Source: Saprospiraceae bacterium | GTDB taxonomy: Bacteria > Bacteroidota > Bacteroidia > Chitinophagales > Saprospiraceae | Length of the DNA stretch: 34,439 bases | NCBI GenBank assembly: GCA_022448945.1 | Contig: JAKVCV010000031.1 | Location: 1 to 34,439 of the forward strand | Direction of reading: 5' to 3' | In this document: in pieces, positions 18,676 through 26,516 of the stretch | Layout: the number at the start of each line of letters is the position of its first letter | Numbering within the stretch: position 1 is the stretch's first letter | Made by a program: the position numbers and the translations under genes | The notes under the pieces: generated by a model | The model's database searches: none | Seen by the model: only the letters and a program-made list of their open reading frames with translations | Told to the model about the DNA's origin: nothing

Positions 18676-19088
18676 TTCATTCCTGGAAATGAAGTAACTT
18701 TCTTAACTTTTAGATCTGGAAATGAAGTAACTACCTGAACTTTAAAATCTGGAAAAGATGACACTTCCTGCCACTCTCCACAATCATCAGGGAAAGATGA
18801 GACGAACTTAACGTTAATATCAGAAAATGATGTAACGTATTCAATTTTGATATCTGGAAATGAAGTAACAAATTCTACTTTTCCATATAGCTTAATACCA
18901 TTCCATTCACAATCACCCGTCTCAATAACATGTTTAATAAACGCAGCCTTTTCTTCGGCATTAAGGTCAGAGATAGTTCGGGGAGTTTTAACTGTTTTTG
19001 AACTATTATTTGCATTTAATGATAAAACACTAGGATGAGCAATAAATATAAATGCAGTAACAGCTAGAAAAAAAAGTGCTCGATACAT
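18672..19088 (-). CDS. Secreted SFPD-repeat protein
   Basis: A 138-residue protein with an N-terminal signal sequence (hydrophobic run at about 4-22). A spacer with one Cys (60) leads to six copies of an approximately 11-residue beta-strand-like unit of the form K-V-x-x-V-T-S-F-P-D-x. The SFPD/SFSD/SFPG tetrads begin at residues 76, 87, 98, 111, 122 and 133, that is spacings of 11, 11, 13, 11 and 11, with the longer third interval containing CGEW. Alternating hydrophobic residues suggest a small beta-solenoid or beta-sheet stack. Similar repeat proteins occur across Bacteroidota, sometimes under misleading enzyme names, and their function is unknown to me. The ATG at 19088 gives the signal peptide directly. 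Confidence 0.8.
   Translation of the reverse strand: MYRALFFLAVTAFIFIAHPSVLSLNANNSSKTVKTPRTISDLNAEEKAAFIKHVIETGDCEWNGIKLYGKVEFVTSFPDIKIEYVTSFSDINVKFVSSFPDDCGEWQEVSSFPDFKVQVVTSFPDLKVKKVTSFPGMN
18683..18869. repeat. 33-base coding repeat inside the SFPD protein gene
   Basis: The 16-base string CTGGAAATGAAGTAAC occurs exactly at 18683-18698, 18716-18731 and 18854-18869, and diverged copies lie between at multiples close to 33 bases. Near-identity at DNA level in a gene with freer codon choice suggests recent unit duplication. Confidence 0.75.
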
Positions 19089-19187
19089 TGTTGTTCTTTT
19101 TGTGGTTTGTGATAAAATTATCCGAAAGGCATAAATTAAAAATAGTACTATAACACTAATGCTAATAATTAACCAAAAGTTCCATTT

Positions 19188-19946
19188 TTAAACCTCTGTA
19201 GTTAAAAATTCATCTAAAATAGGAATAAACACCTTTGGTTTTTCCATCATAGGAGCATGGCCACATTGATCAAAAATATGTAGCACTGAATTTTTAATTC
19301 TCTTATTGAATTCCTCACCAACAAAAGCAGGGGTAATTGTATCCTCTTTACCCCAGATCAATAATGTTGGTGTTTCTATTTTATGTAGTTCCTGTTCAAG
19401 ATTATGCCGCATTGCAGATTTAGCTGTAACAATAATATTTAATCCTTTGGTCGGAGTATTAACAGTTTCAAAAACTTCATCTACCAATTCTTTAGTAGCC
19501 ACTTTAGGATCATAAAAGATATTTTCACAAACTTTTTTGACAAAATCATAATCCTGACGACGCGGAAACCCTCCTCCAAGAGCATTTTCAAACAAACCTG
19601 AACTTCCAGTAAGTGTCAATGTTTGTACAACAGAAGGGTTTTTAAGGGTCAACATCAAAGCAATATGCCCCCCTAACGAATTCCCCACCAAATGTACAGA
19701 TTCAAATCGTTCTTCATTAATAAAATCTAAGACATGATCTGTTAGAGATACCATAGACAATTCCCTAGGAGATAGATCAAATATTGGTAAAATTGGAACA
19801 ATCACTTTATATTTGGATTTAAACCCCTCAATCAATTCGGTATAGTTACCAGTTGAACCGAATAATCCGTGAAGTAAAATTATTACATCCCCTTCTCCTT
19901 CCTGAATGTACTTGTATTTACCTTTTTCTTTAACACTATAATTCAT
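19188..19946 (-). CDS. Alpha/beta hydrolase
   Basis: A 252-residue single-domain hydrolase. The triad is complete: nucleophile Ser90 in GNSLGG, Asp202 in WGKEDTITP and His230 in CGHAPMMEKP. The oxyanion loop HGLFGSTGNY lies at 26-35. There is no signal peptide. The sequence looks like the MhpC/BioH-like esterase group, but the substrate cannot be assigned. It is divergent from the TlpA-like lipoprotein across 312 bases, and a TACCTTTA element (minus strand, 20019-20026) may be its promoter -7 box, one base from consensus. It lies 99 bases upstream of the SFPD-repeat gene on the same strand. Confidence 0.88.
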   Translation of the reverse strand: MNYSVKEKGKYKYIQEGEGDVIILLHGLFGSTGNYTELIEGFKSKYKVIVPILPIFDLSPRELSMVSLTDHVLDFINEERFESVHLVGNSLGGHIALMLTLKNPSVVQTLTLTGSSGLFENALGGGFPRRQDYDFVKKVCENIFYDPKVATKELVDEVFETVNTPTKGLNIIVTAKSAMRHNLEQELHKIETPTLLIWGKEDTITPAFVGEEFNKRIKNSVLHIFDQCGHAPMMEKPKVFIPILDEFLTTEV

Positions 19947-20258
19947 AACAAAACACTTTACTATTGTCTTTGTATATATATCAAATTATTATTCCAAAAA
20001 CTTTTCTATTAGTTGCTGTAAAGGTAACAGAGATTAGGCATTATGACAACTATTGAATTGTTTTTTAATTTTGATTTAATATGCTTAGACAAATAAAAAC
20101 TATCTAATAATTTATGCTTAGATAGCTATCATGAAACCAACAAACCTTTATAACCTCCGTCGAATTGTATAATACAAAACCTTAAAAGTTTAAAAAACAT
20201 TATCTATCTATTACAATAAGTTTGTATTTTGGCCAAAAATTAAAAAAAAATAAAAATA
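19947..20258. other. Divergent intergenic region with nested dyads
   Basis: No gene is present. There is a leftward TACCTTTA (20019-20026, minus strand). Perfect 8-base inverted arms CTATCTAA (20100-20107) and TTAGATAG (20118-20125) overlap the palindrome GATAGCTATC (20121-20130). ATGCTTAGA is repeated at 20081-20089 and 20114-20122. No T-run follows, so this looks more like an operator region than a terminator. Confidence 0.4.
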
Positions 20259-21434
20259 ATGATTTTAAGATACACAATTCTATTCCTTTTCAATATTGTA
20301 TTGATAGGGTGTGGTGAGAATAATTCAATAGACACAGATAACTTAAACAGTAACACTTTAAATGTGTCATCTGAAAGTGAAGATAAATCTAAGAATACAC
20401 CTGTGATTGATGGAACTCCAACAACTATAAAAGGTATGGTCTCAGGAATGGATTCAGGGAAGAAGATTTTTTTTGACAGAAAAACATTAGATGCTTCAGA
20501 TGTTATGAGCACAACAACATTAGACAATAATGGTAACTTTGAACTTATAACTGGCATTCAAACTTCAGGCATATATCGTGTACGATTAGGTGCAAGGCCA
20601 ATTTGGATGCTATTAAAAGGTGGTGAGAATATTGAAATTACAGCGACAATGGATGGTTACAAGATTAAGAATTACAATTTAACAGGAGCCATGTATGCTG
20701 AAGAAATGAAAAAATGGACTAAAGATCCTGATATAGTAAAAATAAGGAAATACCTAACAAAATCTAAAGAAACAAAACCGTTGTTGCATCTTTATTTGGT
20801 ACTGAAACTTGACATGGCTTCAAACCTTGATTTATACAAAAAAGTGTTGGTTGAATTACAAAAATCTTTTCCTAATGACACTTACACAAGACAATTTACA
20901 TCAAAAGTAATGACCATGGAAGCAAAGATAAAATCCCAACCATTATCAGTAGGGTCAAAAGCACCAGAAATAAATCTACCTAACCCTAATGGGAAGAAAA
21001 TTTCCCTTTCCTCGCTACGGGGAAAAGTAGTATTACTAGATTTTTGGGCATCTTGGTGTAGACCTTGTAGAATGGCTAATCCACATGTTGTTAGCTTATA
21101 TGAAAAATACAACAAAAAAGGCTTTGATGTTTTCAATGTGTCTTTAGATGGAATTGATGATAAACGCGCAGCAATGTACCAAAACAACCCAAAAGCGATT
21201 GCTCAAGCAACTGAAATTGAAAAAGGAAAATGGAAACAAGCAATAAAAACAGATAAACTTCGGTGGAAAAACCATGTATCTCAACTTAGAGGTTGGAGCA
21301 GCCCAGTTGCAGGACTTTATAAAGTGTCTTCCATTCCTAAGACTTATTTATTGGACCAAAAAGGGATTATTCGTTATGAAAATCTTAGAGGTCAAGCATT
21401 GGAAGATGCTATAAAAGTACTTTTATCTGAATGA
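20259..21434 (+). CDS. TlpA-type thioredoxin-fold lipoprotein (DUF4369-like N-terminal domain)
   Basis: A 391-residue envelope protein. The lipoprotein signal ends at the lipobox LIGC, with Cys18. After a polar linker, residues about 55-150 match the beta-rich DUF4369-like domain often fused to thioredoxins in Bacteroidota, with KGMVSGMDSGKKIFF. A helical linker follows, and then a thioredoxin fold from about 228 (VGSKAPEINLPN) with the redox pair Cys267/Cys270 in WASWCRPCR and the cis-proline region VSSIPKTYLLD. An insertion of about 40 residues between the active site helix and the cis-Pro (around RAAMYQNNPKAIAQATEIEK) is longer than in minimal TlpA. It probably reduces or isomerises disulfides in the periplasm; partners are unknown. 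Confidence 0.9.
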   Translation: MILRYTILFLFNIVLIGCGENNSIDTDNLNSNTLNVSSESEDKSKNTPVIDGTPTTIKGMVSGMDSGKKIFFDRKTLDASDVMSTTTLDNNGNFELITGIQTSGIYRVRLGARPIWMLLKGGENIEITATMDGYKIKNYNLTGAMYAEEMKKWTKDPDIVKIRKYLTKSKETKPLLHLYLVLKLDMASNLDLYKKVLVELQKSFPNDTYTRQFTSKVMTMEAKIKSQPLSVGSKAPEINLPNPNGKKISLSSLRGKVVLLDFWASWCRPCRMANPHVVSLYEKYNKKGFDVFNVSLDGIDDKRAAMYQNNPKAIAQATEIEKGKWKQAIKTDKLRWKNHVSQLRGWSSPVAGLYKVSSIPKTYLLDQKGIIRYENLRGQALEDAIKVLLSE

Positions 21435-21603
21435 TTATATAATAGTTTTGAAGTCTTGATTGCAATATGCCAAACACTATTCTGCATGTTAGAAACAAGT
21501 ATTAAACCATCGATTTATTATTTCAAAACTAGATAAAGTCATTATATCCGCTTAATTTGTTTTCAAATATATACAATAAATTACCAGATTATATATTTTT
21601 TTG

Positions 21604-21611
21604 TACCTTTG
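21604..21611 (+). promoter_or_regulatory. -7 element of the DUF177-rpmF promoter
   Basis: TACCTTTG is an exact TAnnTTTG match, with a weak TTAC at the -33 spacing (near 21581). Transcription would begin near 21618, so an in-frame TTG at 21601 cannot be the translation start. The leader would be about 22 bases. Confidence 0.75.
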
Positions 21612-21639
21612 CACGGCGTTTTTAGAAAACCAAGAATCA

Positions 21640-22185
21640 ATGAAAGTACTTAAAAGATTCACCATAAACTACGCAAGTTTGGCTGATGGTGAACATTTGT
21701 TTGAATATCAAGTAGATAACAAGTTCTTAAAACATTTTGAAACAGCTCTGGTACAAGAAGCGAATATTGCCGTACAACTTTCTATGCTGAAATTTATGAA
21801 CAGTTTAGAGTTGAACTTTAAAATTAACGGTTCTGTTCTAGTTCCATGTGATGTATGTATAGAGGAATTTGATTTAGAAATTGTAGGGCAAGAACGTATA
21901 GCTATGAAAATAGTAAACGAAATCCCTCCAAACAATGATGAGTACAATATCATATATTTAGAAGAAAGTAGCAGTTCTGTTAATATAGCTGAAATGCTAT
22001 ATGAGTTAATAATGCTTAGCATACCGATGAAAAAAGTTCATCCGCTAGATGAAAATGGCCAGGCTACATGTGATGCTAGTATCTTACAATATTTAGAAAA
22101 CAGTGGAGAAGCAATCAAGAGAGATAAGCGAGAAACTGAAAATAATATAAGTCCAGTTTGGGACGAGTTAAAAAAATTAAAATAA
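21640..22185 (+). CDS. DUF177 (YceD family) protein
   Basis: A 181-residue cytosolic protein of the DUF177/YceD family, whose gene almost always precedes rpmF and is linked to 23S rRNA/large-subunit metabolism. The start is the ATG at 21640 (MKVLKRFTINYASL), because the promoter -7 element lies upstream at 21604-21611. The family hallmark VPCDVCIEEFDLEI (a C-x-x-C near residues 70-73) is present, and the C-terminal segment carries the conserved acidic/proline region (NIAEMLYELIMLSIPMKKVHP) and DENGQATCD. rpmF follows after 21 bases. Confidence 0.9.
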   Translation: MKVLKRFTINYASLADGEHLFEYQVDNKFLKHFETALVQEANIAVQLSMLKFMNSLELNFKINGSVLVPCDVCIEEFDLEIVGQERIAMKIVNEIPPNNDEYNIIYLEESSSSVNIAEMLYELIMLSIPMKKVHPLDENGQATCDASILQYLENSGEAIKRDKRETENNISPVWDELKKLK

Positions 22186-22206
22186 CAACGATTAAATTAA
22201 ACCAAT

Positions 22207-22440
22207 ATGGCACATCCTAAAAGTAGAATTTCGAAACAACGTAAACGTAAACGTAGGACGCACTACAAAGCAGAAACTCCACATGTAGTAATATGTAGAA
22301 GTTGTGGCAATCCAGTTCAGAGACACCGCATTTGTGATGCCTGTGGGTCTTATCGTGGTCGCACTATCATCAACAAAGCTGAAGATATAGAAGTTGAAGA
22401 TATAGACAACACTATTGACGACGTTAAAGTTGAGGATTAA
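22207..22440 (+). CDS. rpmF: 50S ribosomal protein L32
   Basis: A 77-residue zinc-ribbon ribosomal protein. The N-terminus MAHPKSRISKQRKRKRRTHY is the standard basic L32 opening, and the four zinc ligands are Cys30, Cys33, Cys43 and Cys46. The usual length is about 60-65 residues. Here an acidic tail (DIEVEDIDNTIDDVKVED) extends past the normal end. It forms a two-gene unit with the DUF177 gene and is followed by a strong terminator. plsX and fabH, which often follow rpmF in other bacteria, are absent here. Confidence 0.97.
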   Translation: MAHPKSRISKQRKRKRRTHYKAETPHVVICRSCGNPVQRHRICDACGSYRGRTIINKAEDIEVEDIDNTIDDVKVED

Positions 22441-22472
22441 TACAAATACATTGCCTCATTATAAAATGATAT

Positions 22473-22508
22473 AACTCTTATTCCTACAAGTTAGGAATAA
22501 GAGTTTTT
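22473..22508 (+). terminator. Rho-independent terminator after rpmF
   Basis: Perfect 14-base arms: AACTCTTATTCCTA at 22473-22486 and TAGGAATAAGAGTT at 22492-22505, with a 5-base loop and a following T-run, 33 bases after the rpmF stop. Confidence 0.92.
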
Positions 22509-22612
22509 ATGTTTATAATTGTCAATAAAAACATTGGATAATAGCTTGTGTACACCTTGCCCTCATCCCTATTTAGAAAATTAGTTTGGCCTTCTAAATT
22601 CACCTTAACATA

Positions 22613-24004
22613 CTACTTTTGTGACAAGTCAGCGAAATACTTATAGAAATAAGGAATCGTCTCAATACCTTTATAATAATTGAACAGACCAAAATGCTCA
22701 TTAGGTGAATGTATAGCATCTGAATCTAAGCCAAAACCCATCAAAATCGTTTTAACACCTAATACCTCTTCAAACATTGCCACAATAGGGATTGAACCTC
22801 CTGAACGTTGAGGTATTGCCTTTTTCCCAAAGGTAGCCTGATATGCCTTATCAGCAGCCTGATATGCTATACCATTTGTAGGTGTGACCACAGGTTCACC
22901 TCCATGATGAGGTGTTACCTTTACCTTTACAGAGGCTGGTGCAATTTTTTCAAAATGTTTTTGAAATAATTCAGTAATTTTTTGAGCCCCCTGATTGGGA
23001 ACAAGTCGCATCGATATTTTGGCATATGCCTTAGACGGTAAAACTGTTTTAGCCCCTTCACCAATATACCCCCCCCAAATACCATTTACATCCAAAGTGG
23101 GGCGAATTGATGTGCGTTCAAGAGTAGTGTACCCTAGTTCACCTTGCACTGCTTCTATATCCAAGTGGCTTTTATAATCTTCCAATGAAAACGGAGCTTT
23201 ATTCATCTCTGAGCGTTCTTCATCTGATACAACTTCCACATCATCATAAAACCCATCTATAGTAATATGTCCATTGTCATCATGCAATGAAGCTATCATT
23301 TTGGACAACACATTAATAGGGTTTGCAACTGCTCCTCCATATATTCCAGAGTGTAAATCTCTGTTGGGTCCAGTAACTTCTACTTCCACATAACTCAACC
23401 CTCTCAATCCAGAAGTAACAGAAGGGACATCATTAGCAATCATTCCTGTGTCTGAAACTAAAATAACGTCACAAGCAAATTTATCAGCATTTGCACGAAT
23501 AAATGGACCTAGACTAGGCGATCCCACCTCCTCTTCCCCTTCAATCATAAACTTAACATTACATGGTAATGAGTTATTTGCTATCATGCTTTCAAATGCC
23601 TTTATATGCATATACATTTGTCCTTTATCATCACAAGATCCTCTTGCAAAAATTGCCCCTTGAGGGTGAAGGTCAGTTTTTTTAATAACTGGGTCAAAAG
23701 GTCCAGAATCCCAAAGGTCAAGTGGATCAGGTGGCTGAACATCATAATGTCCGTAAACACAAACAGTAGGTAAATTAGGGTCGATTATTTTATCGCCATA
23801 AACTATTGGATATCCATCTGTTGGGCAAATTTCTACATTATCAGCTCCAGCATCAATCAATTTATCTTTTATGAATTTAGCAGTTTTTAATACATCATCT
23901 TTAAAATTAGAATCTGCACTGACAGAAGGAATGCGCAACAAATCTAGCAATTCATCCAAAAATCTTTGACTGTTAGCTTTTTGGAAATCAAATAGTTCTT
24001 CCAT
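22613..24004 (-). CDS. M20-family metallo-dipeptidase
   Basis: A 463-residue zinc peptidase of the M20 (PepV/carnosinase-like) type, with no signal peptide and therefore cytosolic. The ligands and catalytic residues are in the expected order: His86 and Asp88 in YGHYDVQP, bridging Asp125 in GSCDDKG, the GEEEVGSPS motif (Glu158 base, Glu159 ligand), Asp185 in VSDTG, and a final ligand His in DAIHSPNE near the C-terminus. The lid/dimerisation domain occupies about 200-360, with DLHSGIYGG at its start. It probably cleaves dipeptides brought in by transporters such as the POT pair at 28599-32386. It is 57 bases downstream of the nucleotidyltransferase gene, on the same strand. Confidence 0.93.
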   Translation of the reverse strand: MEELFDFQKANSQRFLDELLDLLRIPSVSADSNFKDDVLKTAKFIKDKLIDAGADNVEICPTDGYPIVYGDKIIDPNLPTVCVYGHYDVQPPDPLDLWDSGPFDPVIKKTDLHPQGAIFARGSCDDKGQMYMHIKAFESMIANNSLPCNVKFMIEGEEEVGSPSLGPFIRANADKFACDVILVSDTGMIANDVPSVTSGLRGLSYVEVEVTGPNRDLHSGIYGGAVANPINVLSKMIASLHDDNGHITIDGFYDDVEVVSDEERSEMNKAPFSLEDYKSHLDIEAVQGELGYTTLERTSIRPTLDVNGIWGGYIGEGAKTVLPSKAYAKISMRLVPNQGAQKITELFQKHFEKIAPASVKVKVTPHHGGEPVVTPTNGIAYQAADKAYQATFGKKAIPQRSGGSIPIVAMFEEVLGVKTILMGFGLDSDAIHSPNEHFGLFNYYKGIETIPYFYKYFADLSQK

Positions 24005-24061
24005 AATATATTACTTATGGTTTTCTTTTATAAAAAATGTTTAAATAAATTAATTCTATAG

Positions 24062-25057
24062 TTAAGAGAAATCAATTTCTGTATTTTCTCCAATATTTAA
24101 ACTAAGGCTAAGTCCTTTTATTGATGCATCACTACCAATAATCGATTCTTGTAAAACTACACCCTCTATATTAGCATAACTTCCAATAATAGAATCAGAA
24201 ACTATAGCGTGATTCATAACCGAGTTGTCACCAATACATACATTAGGCCCTACAATAGAGTTTTTGATAGTGCAGTTTGCACCTATACTTACAGGATGAA
24301 CAATTATAGAATTTTCAAAACCCGGAATCAATTCTCGGGATTCATCCTGTCTTTTTAATAAGACAGCATTTGTGGCCAAAAGAACATCTTTTTTCCCACA
24401 ATTATACCAATTGTCAACTTCAAAAACTGTTAATTTTACTCCAACTTCAACCATACGCATCAATGCATCTGTCAAATGGAACTCCTGAATAGTACGAATA
24501 TTATTCTCAATAATATAACTTAAAGCATCTGTTAACTCAGTTACATCAGAAATTTTATATAGTCCCACTAAAGCCATATTGGATTTAGGAATACGTGGTT
24601 TTTCAACTACCTTGGTAATTACACCATCATCACCTAATTCGACAACACCATACTCTCTCGGATCTTCCACTTTCTTAATACCTAGGCAAGAGTCAGGCTT
24701 ATTAAAGAGATCTGACAAGTCACCTTCAAATATAGTATCTCCTAAAACAATTAAAATTTCATCAGAATCTTTATAGGTTTCAGAAGCAATATGCATAGCA
24801 TGTCCAAGCCCCAATCTAACTTCTTGATAAACAAATTGTATATCCAAATGAGGGTATCTATTTTCTACATAATCCTTTATCTTCTCTCCAAAATAACCAA
24901 TTATCAGAACAAATTCTTTAATTTCTGCATCTACTAATTGATCAATTATTGAAGCAATGAGCGGTTTACCTCCAACTGGAATTAACGGCTTTGGTTGAGT
25001 ATAAGTATGGGGTCTTAAACGTGTTCCCACTCCCGCAACTGGAATTATAGCTTTCAT
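24062..25057 (-). CDS. Sugar-1-phosphate nucleotidyltransferase with left-handed beta-helix tail
   Basis: A 331-residue cytosolic enzyme. The N-terminal GT-A nucleotidyltransferase domain (1-235) has the signature GVGTRLRPHTYTQPKPLIPV, the metal-binding Asp107 in LGDTIFEGD, and EYGVVE and VEKP motifs. Residues about 250-325 show hexapeptide-type repeats (V-x-I-G-x-x-C-x-I) of a left-handed beta-helix. This resembles the RmlA/GlmU-like group, making a nucleotide sugar such as dTDP- or UDP-glucose for envelope glycans. The exact sugar and nucleotide cannot be fixed from sequence, and no other sugar genes are nearby. It is upstream of the M20 gene and divergent from mutA. Confidence 0.88.
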   Translation of the reverse strand: MKAIIPVAGVGTRLRPHTYTQPKPLIPVGGKPLIASIIDQLVDAEIKEFVLIIGYFGEKIKDYVENRYPHLDIQFVYQEVRLGLGHAMHIASETYKDSDEILIVLGDTIFEGDLSDLFNKPDSCLGIKKVEDPREYGVVELGDDGVITKVVEKPRIPKSNMALVGLYKISDVTELTDALSYIIENNIRTIQEFHLTDALMRMVEVGVKLTVFEVDNWYNCGKKDVLLATNAVLLKRQDESRELIPGFENSIIVHPVSIGANCTIKNSIVGPNVCIGDNSVMNHAIVSDSIIGSYANIEGVVLQESIIGSDASIKGLSLSLNIGENTEIDFS

Positions 25058-25264
25058 GATTTATATTTGTTAATTAATCAAATTCTCAAGTAAAACAATA
25101 AACAACGGCAAAATCATTATCACGCATTTTTTGTAATTATCTTTAACGAAGTTAATTCTTTTGTAATGGAGTAAAAAATATATTTCATTTTTTATGAAAT
25201 TAGTCGCTTTTTATAAAAATGACGGCATACTGAAATAATACTTCTTCAATACCATAAGAATTTG

Positions 25265-25272
25265 TATTTTTG
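25265..25272 (+). promoter_or_regulatory. Possible -7 element upstream of mutA
   Basis: TATTTTTG fits TAnnTTTG but lacks a good TTG at -33. It would give a leader of about 45 bases before the mutA ATG at 25325. Confidence 0.4.
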
Positions 25273-25324
25273 TTATTCCTAAATATTAGATACTAAATTA
25301 AAACAAGAACAATACAATACCAGA

Positions 25325-26437
25325 ATGACTGACAGAAAAAATTTATTCGAGGAGTTTCCTGCTGTTAACACAGAAAAATGGATATCTGAGATTGAAAGAT
25401 TCTTAAAAGGAAAATCTACCACCAGCCTTTCTTTTAATATTGATACTAATCTTTCCTTTTCACCACTTAACCGATCTGAAAACAGCACCCCTCAGTATCT
25501 TGGGACTGTTAATTTACAAAGTCAAAATAATTGGCACATTTGCGAAGAAATAGAAACACAATCCTTCACTGATGGCGAATTAATAGAATACAAAAAAATA
25601 AATTCATATCTATTGGAATCTTTGAGGAAGGGAGCAAATGCTTTAGTTATAATATTACATAAATTACCCTCCGCAAAAGAACTAGAAACACTTCTTGAAG
25701 GAGTGTTGTTTGATTTAATTCCTGTACATTTTAAAGGATTAATATTCCACTCTTTACCAGCAGAATTTTTAACCAATTTGTCAAAAACTACTTTTGCGTC
25801 CAAAATCCACGGCAGTTGTGATTTAAGTAACAACTCAGAAGACAAACTTATTGATTGTTTAGACATATGTTTAACATGTGGCCTTAATCTTCGTCCTATA
25901 AACATTACCATTAATAACAATAGCACAGAACAACTTAGCTATGCGATATTTAAAACTAGCAGATGGATTGATTTGCTATTAGAAAAAGGTAAATCTATTG
26001 GACAAATTATTACCAACATACGTTTTGAATATAATGTTGGGACAGATTATTTTATTGAAATAGCCAGCATAAGGGCTTTAAAAAAATTGTGGTTTGGAAT
26101 GTTGGAAGCATATAAAGTTGAGAAACCCTACTCTCCTTACATACATGCTATAACACAAAGCAACCAGAATGAAAATCAATATAAGAATATGGTTGTTGCT
26201 ACTACACAAACAATGTCTGCCGCCATTGGGGGTGTCAATAGTATTTATGTTTTGCCATCTGACAAAAAAAACAAAACAAATGAATTTAGCCGCCGTATTG
26301 CAAGAAACGTACAACATATTTTGCAATCAGAGACACACCTAAACAGAGTAATCGATCCAGCAGCGGGATCTTATTATTTAGAGAATTTAACTATTGCAAT
26401 AGCCGAAAAAGCCTGGGAAAAGTTTTGCAAATTATAA
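25325..26437 (+). CDS. mutA: Methylmalonyl-CoA mutase small subunit, short form
   Basis: Homologous to the non-catalytic beta chain of the B12-dependent mutase that interconverts methylmalonyl-CoA and succinyl-CoA. The N-terminal LFEEFPAVNTEKWISEIER and the TIM-barrel segments EYNVGTDYFIEIASIRALKKLW, TTQTMSAAIGGVNSIYVLP, RRIARNVQHIL and VIDPAAGSYYLENLT are clear family marks. At 370 residues it ends directly after the ENLTIAIAEKAWEKF helix. It therefore lacks the degenerate B12-binding domain of full MutA (about 620 residues), and is also shorter than the reduced forms of about 450 residues that I recall from Bacteroidota. The catalytic mutB does not follow. It may still pair with a MutB encoded elsewhere, or it may be decaying. 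Confidence 0.88.
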   Translation: MTDRKNLFEEFPAVNTEKWISEIERFLKGKSTTSLSFNIDTNLSFSPLNRSENSTPQYLGTVNLQSQNNWHICEEIETQSFTDGELIEYKKINSYLLESLRKGANALVIILHKLPSAKELETLLEGVLFDLIPVHFKGLIFHSLPAEFLTNLSKTTFASKIHGSCDLSNNSEDKLIDCLDICLTCGLNLRPINITINNNSTEQLSYAIFKTSRWIDLLLEKGKSIGQIITNIRFEYNVGTDYFIEIASIRALKKLWFGMLEAYKVEKPYSPYIHAITQSNQNENQYKNMVVATTQTMSAAIGGVNSIYVLPSDKKNKTNEFSRRIARNVQHILQSETHLNRVIDPAAGSYYLENLTIAIAEKAWEKFCKL

Positions 26438-26516
26438 ATCAAATTCTAACAATATATTTATAACGGAATAAATTTATTATAACTGCATACATAGAAAATA
26501 TTGCCTACTTTTCAAC

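Noticed and set aside
18683-18869. Regularly spaced DNA repeats as a CRISPR array
   Set aside because: The units are multiples of a codon-level 33-base repeat within a signal-peptide-bearing gene, the spacers are themselves diverged repeat, and no cas genes are present.
20225-20231. TATTTTG as a promoter -7 element for the TlpA-like gene
   Set aside because: The spacing does not fit TAnnTTTG, and no TTG lies at the -33 distance.
26505-26512. TACTTTTC as a promoter -7 box for the VWA gene
   Set aside because: It lies within a few bases of the ATG, which would leave no leader, and the last position does not match the consensus.
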